From Gordionus sp. m RMFG-2023 (lineage: Eukaryota; Nematomorpha; Gordioida; Chordodea; Parachordodidae), in assembly GCF_954871325.1 (NCBI RefSeq), contig NC_088776.1, positions 36,752,508-36,816,507 of the forward strand: 64,000 bases of DNA. The letters are read 5' to 3'. Position numbers and translations under genes: made by a program. The notes beneath the pieces are model-generated. The model worked only from the letters and a program-made list of their open reading frames with translations, was not told the origin of the DNA and searched no databases. The number at the start of each line of letters is the position of its first letter. Within the stretch, counting starts at the first letter, position 1. Shown in pieces: positions 35,201 to 46,708 of the stretch.

Positions 35201-38200
35201 CTGCAACATATAATTTTTTTTGAATTGAAATAATTTTACATATGATTAATGTTGTTAAAGGGCTCGTTTTGAGCCGATTTTTAAAAACGGCTAACTCAAT
35301 ATTTTAGCCAGAAAATATTGCCTAAGTCTCAAGATTTCGCTAATAGATGTCCAAACCTTTGTTCCTTCTACAAATAAAATCTTTAGGCTTGCGTTATATT
35401 ATTCTGGATGTATTGAGTTAGCCGTTCGACAATTTTGGACTATAAAAATGCAAATGTTATAGGCTCCCTCGTTGAAAGAATATATTTTTAATGCAATTGA
35501 CACAAATTTATTTTTAAATGCCTTAACCTATTCTAATTAATTTTGCTCATCATTATCTCTATTCTCGGATTTATAATCATATATGTTTTTACTGTACCAT
35601 TTATGCAACGTTGACCACATAAGGGTTCAAAAAAGCAATGTTTCAAATTATATTAAAAAAATTTAGCATAATATTTTATTATAAATTTTTGTTTATATTC
35701 TTATTAAACAAAAATACTATTTTTTCATCATAATATTTTTATTATTTATTAAAAAAAATATAGAAAATTCAGTTTTTTTGTTATTTTCATTATATTTTTT
35801 TAATTGAATATAAAAATTATTTATTATCATCTTATATTTGCCAAATTTTTAAATAATATTAAAATATTATTATAACAAAACAATTTTTAACAGTTGTTGA
35901 AGCCTTATCCATGCTTTTCGATGGTCCTGTTTATACAAAGATGTAATTATATCTCCTAATGCAATTTATTTAGTGATGAAGAAGATTTCGATGAAAACGA
36001 TGTAACTGACACATCTAATCTTCCAGGGGAGATCGAAATCCAATATCCAGCAGACATTGATATTGACTCAGAAACCTCAATATCTACAAATCAAGAATGC
36101 GAATTTCAATTTGATTTGATAGGAAAAACTTTAATAGAAATATTTGAATTATTTTTTGGTCAAAAAATGTATTCACTGTTTGTGGATCAATCACATAATT
36201 ATTCCAAATAAAACAATAGACCAAATTTTAATAAGATTTATAGGAATTCTTTTGCTAACTGAATATTATCCTTACTACAAGAAAGAATGTATTGGTCGAA
36301 TGACAATGATATTACTATACCAATCGTTAGGAGTTCATTGACACAACATACATTTCGCTATATCAAAAGGAATCTACATCTATCTAATAACTCAACTTTT
36401 GATGAAGATAATCTTTATAAAGTCCGCCCATATTTAAATTTATTAAATAAAAGTTTCAACAATTAGGTATATTTTTACATAATTTATGCATAGATGAGCA
36501 AATGATACCTTATCGAGGAAGACATTCCTGTAAAATGTTTATCAAAGGTTAACCCATACGATTTCGATATAAATCATTAACCCTGGCTTAATCCAAAGGA
36601 TATATATTTGCATTTAATATATATCAAGGTAAAAATAAATGCCAAATGGCTTCGAATCTTGGATTAGGAGGTATGGTTATTACAAATTTAAGTACCATCT
36701 TTGCATTATATTTATTTCGATTATTTTTTTTACACTCTAATGCTTTTATCATATTTGAAGCATCTTGGATTTTTCGCAACTGAGACTATAAGAGAAAATA
36801 GACTTAAAAATTTTCCCCTAGAAAAAATTAAAGTTATGACAAAAAAAAGAGAGGAGCTATTACGATTACCGATTTGAAAAGACATGAAATATTTGATGTT
36901 TGATTGAATGATAGTATAGTTGTGTTGCATCAACATTTAAAGCTCTTAGCCCTCTATGCAACGTATCAAAATTTCTCGAAAGATTTTCTCAAAAATAAAA
37001 ATTACACAACCTTAGCTTATAAATTCTTATGATTCCCATATGGTTAGCGTTGATGAGGTAATAAATGGTAATGCCCTAAGCAATTTTATTTGTAACAGTA
37101 GTAAATTCATGGAAGTTATGGAATCGAGTGAATCCTGATGATAAAAAATTATTGCTAACATTTTGGCGAGAAATAACTACACTTTTGAAAATTACCCTGA
37201 TAAATAAAAAGATGAGTACAAGTAGAGGTCATCCTAGTCAATTTTCCTCACTAAGTGAAACGTCTGAAAATTCTAATGGTCATTGTGTTACAACTAATAT
37301 CGATAACAAAAGGCGATGTTGTAAGCTTTGTCATAGTTAAAACAAATCCAAATTTATTCATAATTATATTTATCTATCCATTAAAAAAAAATATAAATAT
37401 TATAAATCATATTTATCCCGCTTCACATGTTCTTCATTCCCACAGGTCCATTCTTTGTTCCTCCCAGCTGACATCTTCTCCAATTAATCCAATATCTTCA
37501 CTCCAAAATAGCTAACAAAGGAATCCTTAAAAACCAAACATGTGATGATCACGTTTTCCCCCTATCCACCAGGAAAACTTAATTTCCCTGTCAGAAAATA
37601 ACTGACATTTGATGTATTAAATTAAATTTATTTCTTCTTTTTTTCAACAGCTACAACAATAGTCAGACAAGATATATATGTGACATGAGTCAAATACCAA
37701 CACATATTGATTGTTAAAAATCATGAAATATACAAAATGGTATCTTATAAATGTAAAATATGTAAATAAATTTTGAAATTATCTATCGTATTGCGATTTT
37801 TTGCAGTAATATAATTTAATCTTATTTTGATACCCTAATGGTCAACGTTGCTTTATGCAACGTTTCAGATTTACTATTTAGGATAATTTTTTTATAATTT
37901 CTTAGTTAGACATAAATAAATAAAATTTGAAAAAATCAAGAATTTTCATCGGCTGGAAAAAGTGTGACCATTAATGGGTTAAGAATGGTTGATATTGTTG
38001 GCTGACTTTCAGGGCTCTTTTTTAAAATTTGATTTGTTTTTCCTAATATTTTTAGTTCTTCGCTACTTTTTTTAAAAAATAGCGATAGCGGTAGCTCGTT
38101 TACTTCGCTACTTTCAATTTTACATAATAAATACAACTAAAAATTATTAAAATATATTTTTTATAAAATCTAAAATTGTAATCCTTTTATTTAATTTAAT

Positions 38201-41200
38201 TTTAAAATTTATATTTAAAAATATACATTATTGTTATATATTAGATATAAACAGTTGTTAAATAGCAATCTGTATTTAATTTATATTTCGCGCATTCATT
38301 GAATTATATATTTTTGAAATTCCGTTATTGGTATGTCCTTGCTTTTATCTTATTTTATATTTCATTTTACATTTTATATTAAGCATTATAAATCTTGTTA
38401 TGTGTGAGATTGTTGAAGATATTGTAATTTCTTTGGAAAATGAGCAAAATATAGATGGTCCTTTCCCAAAATTCAAGAAATACTTTAACCTTGAAGAAAA
38501 AATTAATACTGGATATCAGTTTCGGTGCAAGATGTGCCGCAAAATTATCTCTTCAAATCATACGAGCAGCTTTAATTTGGAAAAACATTTAAAGGTAATA
38601 TATTAAACAAATTTAATAACAATGTGTAGGCTAATCTTTAATTTTTAAAATAAATTAAAATCAAAAACCAATCATTTTTTTTATATATTCATAAATTTTA
38701 TCTAAATTATTTAAAACATTTTAAAATAGTTATTTCAATCATTTTTATGTACTTATCTCCTACATAATTTTTATTCTAAGTATTTTATAATTTTAGACTG
38801 TGCACACTTCAAATTATAAAGAAATTGAAAAATATCTCAAAAGTTTTGGGGTAATGGAAGAAGATAAACCCACTTCCAAATCAAATTTAATACAAACAAA
38901 ATTAACCAATTTGGATTCAACAACACCTGGTGTATCCCAAAAATTGGCTGACAAAGTCATTATGAACTTTATAATAGATACAGTTCAACCATTATCCTTG
39001 GTGGATAATGATTCTTTTATAAAGATGATAAACACTTTTTCTCCACGGACCAAGATATTTTGCCGGCAGACATTGATGGCAAGAATTTTGGAGAGTTTTA
39101 AGGAAATGAAAGAATCTTTGATATTAAATCTATCAGATGTCTCCTACGTCTGTACAACGGCAGTAAACAAAAATCTGTAGCGTTAGCTCTAAAGAGAATA
39201 ATTGGCTGTCAGACTTATGACATTCTAGCCAATATTATTGCAGAAATCCATAGGTCTTACAAAATTCAAAACAAGGTTTGTAAGATGATTACGGATAATG
39301 GGTCTAATTTCCTGAAGGCCTTCAGGTTTTAAATTTATTATAATTTTTTTAAAATATGATATAAATAATATAGAATATTTGGGAAGGATAATAATAATAA
39401 CAAAACTAGTAATATTCCTGACAAAAATATTGAAGATGGAGAACAAGAAGAGGATGATGAAATGGAGTTTGAGATAATTGATGTTCATGACATCCTTGGT
39501 TTTAAATTATTTTATATTTAATTTTTCACCAATATAAAATAAAATTTATAATATTTAGGATCTTCAATAAAGTCTTCTATGTTACCTAGCCATCATCGTT
39601 GTTCCTGCCACACCTAAATTTAGTTGCGACAGTGGATGCTGAAGAGGCATTATTAAATGAGGATTTTAAAAGAGTATCAAGATCTACATTTTCTAAATGC
39701 CAAGCTCTTTGGAATAAACAAAATAAGTCATCAAAGACGTCTGATATTTTCAAAAAAAAATTAGGACGTTATTTATTCACACCAAACACAACAAGATGGA
39801 ATAGTGTTTACAATGCTATGAAACTTTTAGCATTGTTTCTAGATGAGAAAAAAATGGAAATGAATTATATATTGGATCAAATGGGAATACAGTATTTTAA
39901 TGTGGAGGAGCATACTTTTATTAAAGAATATACTGAAGTATTTTTAATTAATAAATAATATTATATTATATTTAACCATTTTAATTTTTTAGGTTATGCA
40001 ATATGTTGCTGCCTCTATTAAAATCTTAGAAGGGCAAGATAATATGAGCATGGGATATTATGTGCCCACACTGAGTATCAAAAGAATCAATAATCTAAAA
40101 TTTTGCCAACCACTGGTAGAGTCTATGCTAAAAGGCATTGAGAAAAGGTCAAAACTTTATTTTTATTTACTATTATACAATTATATAAAATGAATGATTT
40201 ATTGCTTGATTAGCCATAATTTAAATTGGCTTAATTTACAACACAATCTATAATATTAATATATAGTAATTATTAATTAATATATTAACTTTGTGTATAA
40301 TAATTATATTTTTAAAATTTTTATTTACCATAATTTATTGCTATTTTAATATTTTTTTTATAAATGAATCTAAATCTCAGATAAATTTAAATTTTAAAAA
40401 TTAAAATGGTATTCTTCTTTTTTTTATAATAAATACAATCACTTTATATAAATTAGATTTCCAGATCTGTATGATGATGATAATGTAATAGCTGCTATCG
40501 TTCATCCTAGTTTCAAGTTAAATTGGCCATACATTAATTTAACTGAATCTAAAGGGCAACTTGATAGGCTGATGGTAACGTTAAAAAATGGCATGCCTAA
40601 CCACGATACTATAGCAAGATCGAAACCGCAGCCTTCCATAGACGATTTTTTTGAAATAAATAATAATAATAATAATAATTTTGAACCTCTAGATGCTTTT
40701 TTAAATCTAAAAATACTAATTTAAATATTTTTGATGATTTTTTTCATATAAAAAGTTTGTTTATTAAATTTAATACTGCGTTGCCCTCAAGTGCTAGTGC
40801 TGAACGATTATTTAGTATGGCAAAGCTTATACTTTCTTATCGTCGCTCTAGACTTGGGGATGACAGTACCGAAATGTTATTATTATTAAAGTGCAATAAT
40901 AAATAAATTATATATATATATGTAACAAATTATAATCATGTTTTTATATCAATATTTTATTTGTGGAAGTTATGTAAAAAAAAAATATTTTAAAAAAAAT
41001 CAAAGTAGCGTAAAAAGTAGCTTTAATTACTTTTTTTTAAAGTAGCTAATAGCGCGCTACTCATTTGAAAACGATAGCGGTAGCGATAGCACGCTACTTT
41101 TTTTTATAAAATAGTGGTAGCGATAGCGCGCTACTTTTAAAAGTAGCGTTTAACAACACTGTTCCACAAATAACGCATTTTGCAGAATTATTTTTGTCTT

Positions 41201-43932
41201 TTATAAAATATTTCCATACTTCAGATGCCTGGGTGTTCTTTTCCATTTTTAATACTTTATTAAAAAAATTAGTAAAAATAAATAAAAAATTATTTAGAAT
41301 CGTTCCTTTTGAAATATTATATAATAATGTATATATAATAAACTATATAAACATATATAATATAAAATAAAATAACAAAAAAAGTAAGCATCTGTTTTTT
41401 ACAGGTAGCGCCATAGCAACCAGATGAGATATTTTTGGAAAACGCTAAATATCGGACCCGATCCAATATTTAATATTGGCATGATGTAGAATTATTCAAA
41501 TCGAATACAAAGAGTCAACTTTATTATTCGGAACGGAAGAATACGAATATTAAATTATTATATTTATAGCACATATTAAATCCTATTTATTTTTGATAAG
41601 GTTTTTTTGGCCAAATCAATAAAATTAGTCTGAAATAATTCTTTTATGAAGAAATAGAACATATATTTCTGTAATAGAAGCTTCAAAAAATTTTACACTT
41701 GTGGGGCATCTAAAAATATTTTGCACTAGTTGTTTTGCATGGCCCTCTACTAAAACTCATTTTAAAAAAATTAACACCATAATATTTAATTTTTAATTCT
41801 ATAAATAAAGGCACAAAAAAATCAAGGATGTTTTGAGTGAGAGCAGTTAAAATATAAATTAATCAATTGTATTTTAAGTATAATGTATAGCTTTAAACTT
41901 ATATCCTAACACCACAATTTAGGGAATGCTTTATATATAGCTTTTAGAGCTTATTTTTATGAAAGTATTTAAGTAGTTTAATGAACTACACTTTCAATGT
42001 ATTCTGAACAACTCTATAACCACCCCTGTTGTGTTTTAAACTATTTTGATCTAATATTTTATCTATTATCATTACAATATCAATGTGCAAAAGAGATCTG
42101 CAAAGCCCACCTCACAAACTGGTAAATTTTTTAAATTATAACTGGCTGGTTGGGCAATTTGTACATAAAAAATATATGGCCAAGCTGGAAAATTCATACA
42201 TAATAAATTGGGGCAAGCATCACAAATCTCTGATTTTTTATAAAATTGGCTAGACCAAACCTTGGGAAAAAATCTTAAAGGTTTAAAATGGGCTGGGCAA
42301 ATTTATAATGTGTATCTTCCAGGAAAAGATACTAAATGATTTTGATGTTTTGTTACAACTTAAATAAAATATATAATGTATATATTTATAAAATATTTTA
42401 AGAATATATTTATAAAATATTTTTTTTACCCTTTTAATAAATTTTTGGCGTTTAGCTTCTTTATTTAAATTTTCAACACTATTTTTTTCTTTTTCTTCTT
42501 TGTACTTTTCATAGTCAATCTTTTGGTTTTTAATTTCCTTTTTCTTAGTTAATATGAATTCTATAATATAAATAATATATGTGTATTCAATAGTATTTAA
42601 TAACTATTATTAATAGTGTAAATTAGTCATAAATGAGCTTAGGTAAACATAGCAATAAACTATTCATAAATCTATAACTAATTAATATAATAACATGAAA
42701 TGTATTATGGTATAATTATTTCAATATGATACAGAGCCCTTTAAGATGGGGGGGGGGGGGTGCACAAATAAAATTTCAGAATGGTTGGTAAATGTTTGAT
42801 TTTATGAGTATTTTTGAAGCAATCACTCTAAGAAAGGAAGATTTAATTATATATTCCTATAAAATATAACATAATGTAGAAGGTATTCCTCTACAAGATC
42901 TACCCTAAAAATTGTGGCCTTTGTCCATAATATTCTTTTACTAATTATTTTAAATAAAATTGATTATACTATTTTTTAAAAATTAGATTATTTATAAATA
43001 TTATGCAAATAATTGAGCCACTCTCAATTTAACATAATTATTTCAGGTAGATTTAAGATTATTTATTTCTATAAAATATAACATAATGTAGAAGGTATTC
43101 CTCTACAAGATCTACCCTAAAAATTGTGGCCTTTGTCCACAATATTCTTTTACTAATTATTTTAAATAAAATTGATTATATTATTTTTAAAAAATTGAAT
43201 ATTATTAATAAATATTAAGCAAATTAATTGAGCCACTCTCAATTTAACATAATTATTTCAGGTATCATAATTCATGATAGGGATAATAAACAAACTTTGG
43301 TTGGTGATAATCATAAACATTGGTTGATTAATTAACTGGTTGCAACTAACCTTAATCAAAAATTATTTACAAATGTGAGCATTTTTGCTTCTAGCTATTC
43401 TTATTTTTTTATTAAAAATTTCTTATTATATATAATATATTTTCGTATTATTTCCCACAAATGATGTTTATTAGATTTGATATAATCAGTTTTACCATTT
43501 CGATTATGCTATCTCAGTAAGATTTTTTTACATATAAGTGTAATTTTCTGCTTCATTAATACACATGTGAGTGAGGATAGCCATGGAGGGTTTCTGCTCC
43601 ATTGGCTCAAGTGTGTTAAGAGGACCCTGTTATAACATATTATATCTCATTATAAAAGATTAATACTGATTTATTAAATTTTTAGTAAGTTTGGTATATT
43701 ATATAAATAAAAACATACCTATTATAGCAGCTTTATCAAATAAATAGCCATCAGGTGTGACAACAGGGTCTATGCAAGGTTGCAAACTTAAAGAACAACA
43801 ATCAAAATCTTTGATACTCTCTTTACCACATCTAAGTCTTTGAGTTCCATAATTTCCACTTACTGAGTCCTTTTTTTGTTCATGATATGAATATACAGGA
43901 TTTGAAGTGCAATTCCTTGAATGTCGTGTCAT
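31826..43932 (-). CDS. NOSIP: NOSIP (nitric oxide synthase-interacting protein, U-box-type E3 ligase), four exons
   Basis: Exons on the minus strand: 43932-43719, 42560-42430, 32934-32520 and 32205-31826, all joined in phase (donors GTATGT, GTAAAA, GTATTT; acceptors ATTATAG, ATATAG, TTTCAAG). The product is 379 residues, against about 300 in vertebrates. In order: MTRHSRNC with YGTQRLR and the first half of the split U-box (DFDCCSLSLQPCIDPVVTPDGYLFDKAAI, 48-70); a basic coiled segment after FILTKKKEIKN (72-115); FWVPSLTP in exon 3; LCPFSGKLLRMKDLIPV, beginning the C-terminal U-box; YHYVCAVTGDIISNSIPCAVLRPSG (265-289); and LERGGTGF (351-358) near the end. The extra length is in exon 3 and in an acidic insert at about 317-347. 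NOSIP is known as a nuclear/cytoplasmic ubiquitin ligase that binds NO synthases and spliceosomal material. Family assignment is very secure. Confidence 0.95.
32520..32934 (-). CDS. NOSIP: NOSIP exon 3
   Basis: It begins after ATATAG with EDDILTQSTLVSKS, the counterpart of the vertebrate EKESAIVSRPLNPF region. It continues through a Ser/Asn-rich linker to FWVPSLTPDASAKRNSKGEL and CPFSGKLLRMKDLIPVKF, and ends at GGAG before GTATTT. A Lys/Ser/Asn-rich insertion of about 20 residues between SLTP and CPFSGK is longer than in vertebrates. Confidence 0.93.
32935..34300. other. 3' part of NOSIP intron 2
   Basis: Intronic on the minus strand. Mostly AT-rich without recognised elements. 33040-33095 (CGGCGTCGTTAACTATGCCCC...GTGCCAGTCCC) and 33410-33450 (TAGGCAGCCC...ACCGTGCAGAG) look like worn repeat ends. 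A 76-codon frame on the + strand at 33995-34225 has no recognisable motif. Confidence 0.4.
34330..34810. repeat. Dispersed repeat with paired GGGC..TTCGGGACA motifs in NOSIP intron 2
   Basis: Two direct blocks, around 34340-34425 (TTCGGGCTGTTCGGGACAAATAAAA) and 34680-34775 (GGGACGGGCTTTTCGGGACATATAAAAA), flank about 250 bp of AT-rich DNA. It looks like a decayed element of the same low-complexity class as the GGGCC MITEs. Exact ends not resolved. Confidence 0.35.
34888..35215 (+). mobile_element. 5' end fragment of a BED-finger hAT element (inverted copy of 41162-41490)
   Basis: From TAGGACTGTGCGATATTAAA the sequence matches the reverse complement of 41162-41490: TTTAGCGTTTTCCAAAAATA, AATATTTCAAAAGGAACGAT, and finally a degraded coding start (VSEL.KYFTKD.DNFAKC) equivalent to ASEVWKYFIKDKNNSAKC of the other copy. 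The two pieces therefore form an inverted pair 6 kb apart around the other intron transposons. Confidence 0.6.
35605..37851 (+). mobile_element. piggyBac-like DNA transposon in NOSIP intron 2
   Basis: About 2.25 kb with inverted ends GCAACGTTGACCACATAAGGG (35605 on) and CCCTAATGGTCAACGTTGC (ending 37851). TTAT lies at 35601-35604 and 37853-37856, close to the TTAA duplication piggyBac enzymes require, with one base changed. The interior encodes a recognisable but broken piggyBac transposase on the + strand. It is inserted in DNA that is already part of an older hAT, which in turn lies within an intron of NOSIP on the opposite strand. Confidence 0.75.
35965..37340 (+). pseudogene. piggyBac transposase, broken
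   Basis: Motifs in family order, read over several frames: an acidic N-terminus (DEEDFDENDVTDTSNLPGEI); RMYWSNDNDITIPIVRSSLT, equal to the YWS.D..I..P.VR..M block, at about 36280; DEDNLYKVRPYLNLLN at about 36405; IDEQMIPYRGRHSCKMFIKG with the catalytic-region (D)E.M...KGRH pattern at about 36490; GLGGMVITNL at about 36665; FDNFF-like tyrosine/phenylalanine block with LLSYLKHLGFFATETIRENR at about 36730-36800; and a Cys-rich C-terminus (CCKLCHS) at 37320. Several stops and frame changes interrupt it, so it cannot be active as it stands. Confidence 0.75.
37852..38057 (-). pseudogene. Internal piece of an older hAT transposase (minus strand)
   Basis: The minus-strand frame that ends at 37936 contains SEELKILGKTNQILKKSPES followed by QPTISTILNP, a typical hAT segment after the BED finger (…HHPEEYKEL…QPTIT…). 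It is the likely continuation of the BED-encoding fragment at 41162-41246, split from it by the 38058-41161 element. Confidence 0.5.
38058..41161 (+). mobile_element. BED-finger hAT transposon in NOSIP intron 2
   Basis: About 3.1 kb. The right end, reverse-complemented, is CAGTGTTGTTAAACGCTAC followed by TAGCG-rich subterminal repeats (AGCGATAGCGCGCTAC and variants, 41030-41145). The left end has matching subterminal repeats (CGCTACTTTTTTTAAAAAAT, AGCGATAGCGG, 38058-38115) but lacks the first dozen terminal bases, so it is worn or truncated. It encodes a multi-exon hAT transposase. The right flank TTCCACAA belongs to the BED-finger codons of an older hAT, the insertion target. Confidence 0.75.
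38400..40906 (+). pseudogene. Multi-exon hAT (ZBED-like) transposase, nearly complete but broken
   Basis: Exon 1 38400-38594: MCEIVEDIV..., then the BED finger CKMC...HLKTVH, whose last residues come from exon 2 (intron 38595-38796, GTAATA...TTTTAG, in phase). Exon 2 from 38797: PGVSQKLADKVIMNFIIDTV, then a block ending LSDVSYVCTTA where an expected stretch of about 60 residues is missing and the frame changes; KSVALALKRIIGCQTYDIL and MITDNGSNFLKAF follow (to about 39326). Later exons: acidic DGEQEEDDEMEFEI (39370-39500); LPSHHRCSCHTLNLVATVDA, NTTRWNSVYNAMKLL (to about 39940); VAASIKILEGQ, YYVPTLSIKRI (about 39995-40148); DLYDDDNVIAAIVHPSFKL (from about 40458). The C-terminus SSASAERLFSMAKLI, RRSRLGDDSTEMLLLLKCNN ends at the stop 40904-40906. 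Domain order and the ERLFS motif make the family secure. Confidence 0.8.
41162..41490 (-). mobile_element. 5' end and BED finger of an older hAT, minus strand
   Basis: On the minus strand an ATG at 41246 opens MEKNTQASEVWKYFIKDKNN then SAKCVICGT, the first half of a BED zinc finger (C-x2-C). It breaks off exactly where the right terminus of the 38058-41161 element begins. The upstream part (41250-41490) carries the terminal region shared with 34888-35215, including the TTTAGCGTTTTCCAAAAATA block. Confidence 0.7.
41491..42429. other. 5' part of NOSIP intron 2
   Basis: AT-rich intronic DNA. 42100-42320 carries GGCTGGTTGGGC, GGCCAAGCTGG and GGGCTGGGC words, a worn copy of the GGGC-type repeat class. 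No other element and no gene recognised. Confidence 0.4.
42430..42560 (-). CDS. NOSIP: NOSIP exon 2
   Basis: 131 bp found by homology to the vertebrate segment EYILHQKKEIARQ: here EFILTKKKEIKNQKIDYEK, ending EAKRQKFIKR. The acceptor ATTATAG precedes 42560 and the donor GTAAAA follows 42430. The split codon (G from exon 1 plus AA) gives the expected Glu. Confidence 0.9.
42848..43263. repeat. 212-bp tandem duplication inside NOSIP intron 1
   Basis: The block starting CTATAAAATATAACATAATG at 42857 recurs at 43069, 212 bp later, and both copies run through GAAGGTATTCCTCTACAAGA, GTGGCCTTTGTCCA and GAGCCACTCTCAATTTAACA to TATTTCAGGTA. The copies differ by only a few substitutions and single-base gaps, so the duplication is recent. 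A G-run of about 11 lies just to the left at 42749-42760. Confidence 0.9.
43719..43932 (-). CDS. NOSIP: NOSIP exon 1
   Basis: Encodes residues 1-71 plus one base. The start MTRHSRNCTSNPVYSYHE matches the invariant NOSIP N-terminus, so this ATG is correct. It ends ...DKAAII followed by G and the donor GTATGT at 43718. Confidence 0.95.
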
Positions 43933-45269
43933 GATTCAAATACCTCCAAAATGACAGTTGGTAATTTACCAGTTGTACCCTGATAGATAAAAATGATTTA
44001 TACAACCAATTGTTGACATGATCAAATTATCTTGCTTAATAAATTGAATCTTATAGAATTATTCTTTTGAATAAAACTTTCAAAATATTATTATATTGCC
44101 TTATAACATTATATATAAAAATCAATCATACAACCCTATTATACTACATGCAAAGATCAATCATTCCTCTGAGTCTAGTCTTAACTTATTTACATGTAAT
44201 TATGTCATATTGCCTTACTTTTTTTATTTAATTTTATTAATTACTCAATTAAAGTTAACTTATTTTTTTATATATAATAATATTGTATTGTTATAATGCC
44301 CGTAATCGTCGTTTAAAGATTTGGAATATATTTAACAAGTGCATCGTTATTTAAGTTCTTTGGGTGCTAAAAAAATACCAATTTTAAAATAGAATTACCA
44401 CTCAATGATTTTTTAAATTAGCGCCTTAAATAATTAGCACCTATTTAAACATGGAATATTTTATAAAAGTTTTTCATAAAACTTTAGAGCTTATTTTAAA
44501 TAAATTATCTTTTATATGCCTCATTAATTTATTTATAATTTGATTTATTATTTAAAAAAACGAATTTAAAACAAATGTCATATAAAAAAAATATTTAATA
44601 TAGCCCATACAAAAATTTAAAGCAAATAAACAATTGGATAAAAATTAAATTTAAAAAAATAATAAGAGAGGTTTTATTGCATTGTATGGTACCATGAATA
44701 GCAATGCATTTACTCTGATGAATAGCCATTAAATGACTTGATTAAAATAGAAGACTTTATTACGATCACCACTTATTTGGCTTAATTTTCTCCGTAATAA
44801 TGTAATAATTTTAAGAAATTTCTCACCAAAAACACCAAGGGTATAGGTGGAAAATGGGATAAAAAATACGCTAGCGATATCTGAATATTTGTTTATTTTA
44901 AATCTTTGCCGAATTAAGTAATGAAGCCTTTATTTTGGAATGCGCCGAGGTATATGTTATTCCAAAACTATAGAGGATGGTACCCTTTGGAATCGGTAAA
45001 GAACAATTAATACATTTAGAAGTAAGCAATATCGTAGCCATGGCGAAGCAATATAGCTATAGGAAAATCTTCATTGGTGAGAAGAAGATCGAGATTGCGA
45101 ATCGTAACCCGATTTAAAATTCAGAAGGCTTGACTAGGACATTGTTCCAATCACTCGATAAGATCAACCGAGTGAGACACCTGGAGAATATCCCAGGTTT
45201 TCCACAGGGTGGATATTTAGTTAACGCCAGGTTTTCTCAGATGTGCATAGTACTTTCTAGGTTAAGATG
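43933..45269. other. NOSIP upstream region and remnant of an unidentified element
   Basis: 43933-44300 should hold the NOSIP promoter and 5' leader; no clear motif stands out. From about 44760 to 45269 the base composition rises (for example GGTACCCTTTGGAATCGG and CACTCGATAAGATCAACCGAG), and short peptides can be read on both strands. That looks like decayed coding DNA of some mobile element. The same sequence appears to resume at 47437 after an inserted composite element. I could not name it. Confidence 0.4.
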
Positions 45270-46708
45270 ATGACCAGTAGCGTGACTAGGGGGGCAGGGG
45301 AGGGGCGTAGGGGCTATAGTCCCTTGAAAAATATAAATAGCCTCCTGAAGCGAAAAAGAAAATTTTCTTAATGGCTCCCTAATATTCTCCTGAACTAAAA
45401 ATAAATTTTTTGATAGCCCCTGAACGATTTCTTTTATAATTCTATTAAGTATTATATATATATATATATATGATTTTATTATTTAAAAATTAATTAGACT
45501 ATTTGAATTTTTATTATATTTATATTATTTATTCGATTAAATTAATACATATAAATTATATTCATATGTCAGCTTGCAATCAAATTCTGTGTTAAAATGG
45601 AATATCAATATCACTTATAATGTCTAAATATTAATTTAGTATTCAGATGAAGTTTAATTGATTTTTATTATTTAAATTATTTTATAACCCTATTTAAATA
45701 AATATTATCATATTAAATGAAAATTAACAAATTTAATATTGTAATTAGCTTAGTTCTCACTAATCAACTATATTATTTATTTTTAAATTTATACCATGCC
45801 TCTTCCTAAAAATATTTTCAAGGTCCAAATAAGTATAAGAAATTTCTTTATAAAAAGTAAGTAGACTTATAGTTGATAATCTTCTATTAATTGTTTATAA
45901 ATATTAGGTAAAATGCCACTTATACAGACGTATTTGACAGTTATATAATATATTACAGTTAATAATTTTAATGAATTTTACTAATAAATACTTTTATTAA
46001 TAAATATAAGTAACAATATGCATTCAATTCTTCATCGCCATCTATTTATTTAAAAATATTATGAAAAATTAAACATTTTATTATTTATCCCAAAATGGAT
46101 TATGATCTTATTAGATATCTTTTCCTCTCTTTTTTACCTGTTTTAGGAAAGCTATTTTTTTCTAACAGCTTTGAGTTAAATTTTTAATACTAGTATATTT
46201 TTCATATTACAAATTACTATTATTTTAAGATGTAATATATAAACTAGAGGTGGTGCGACAATATTACATGATTAATTGCTTTCATCATATCACTCTGGTC
46301 CTTATTTTATAGTTACAAATGTTTCATTTCTAATATGGCATCCTCGTGTAAATAACTCAAGGCTTCAATATAATAGCATAAATCATTTCTTCTAAAGATT
46401 TTTAGTGTTTTTGTTTTATCAATTTATAAAACATAATAAATTCTGATAAGAGTTTACATAGTGAATGTCATGGCTATGATTTAAAATTAACCATAATCTA
46501 TTATTTGGTGGCCATGTAAATTAAGATTATTACTCCTGCTGCTGAGAGCATTCATAATTTAGATGAGCCATAATGGTAAACTGTCTAATCATTTATATAT
46601 CATTAACAATGGAAGATAATCTTTTAGAAATTTGTTATCTCACAATAATTTTTTCGATTACTTATCTAGCTTCATAATGTCATTTAGGTCTAACCACCAT
46701 ATGGTCGA

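Noticed and set aside
38328-38399. Upstream methionine giving a hydrophobic N-terminus to the hAT transposase
   Set aside because: The stretch before 38400 is AT-rich leader read as Phe/Ile/Leu; the Met at 38400 directly precedes the acidic region and BED finger, as in relatives.
34888-41490. A single 6.6-kb transposon bounded by the inverted hAT ends
   Set aside because: Both ends are 5' ends including the BED-finger start codons, so they are two copies, or an inverted duplication, and not the left and right termini of one element.
44760-45269. Host coding exon
   Set aside because: Base composition looks coding-like but no frame is open for long on either strand and the sequence resumes across an insertion; more likely an old mobile element.
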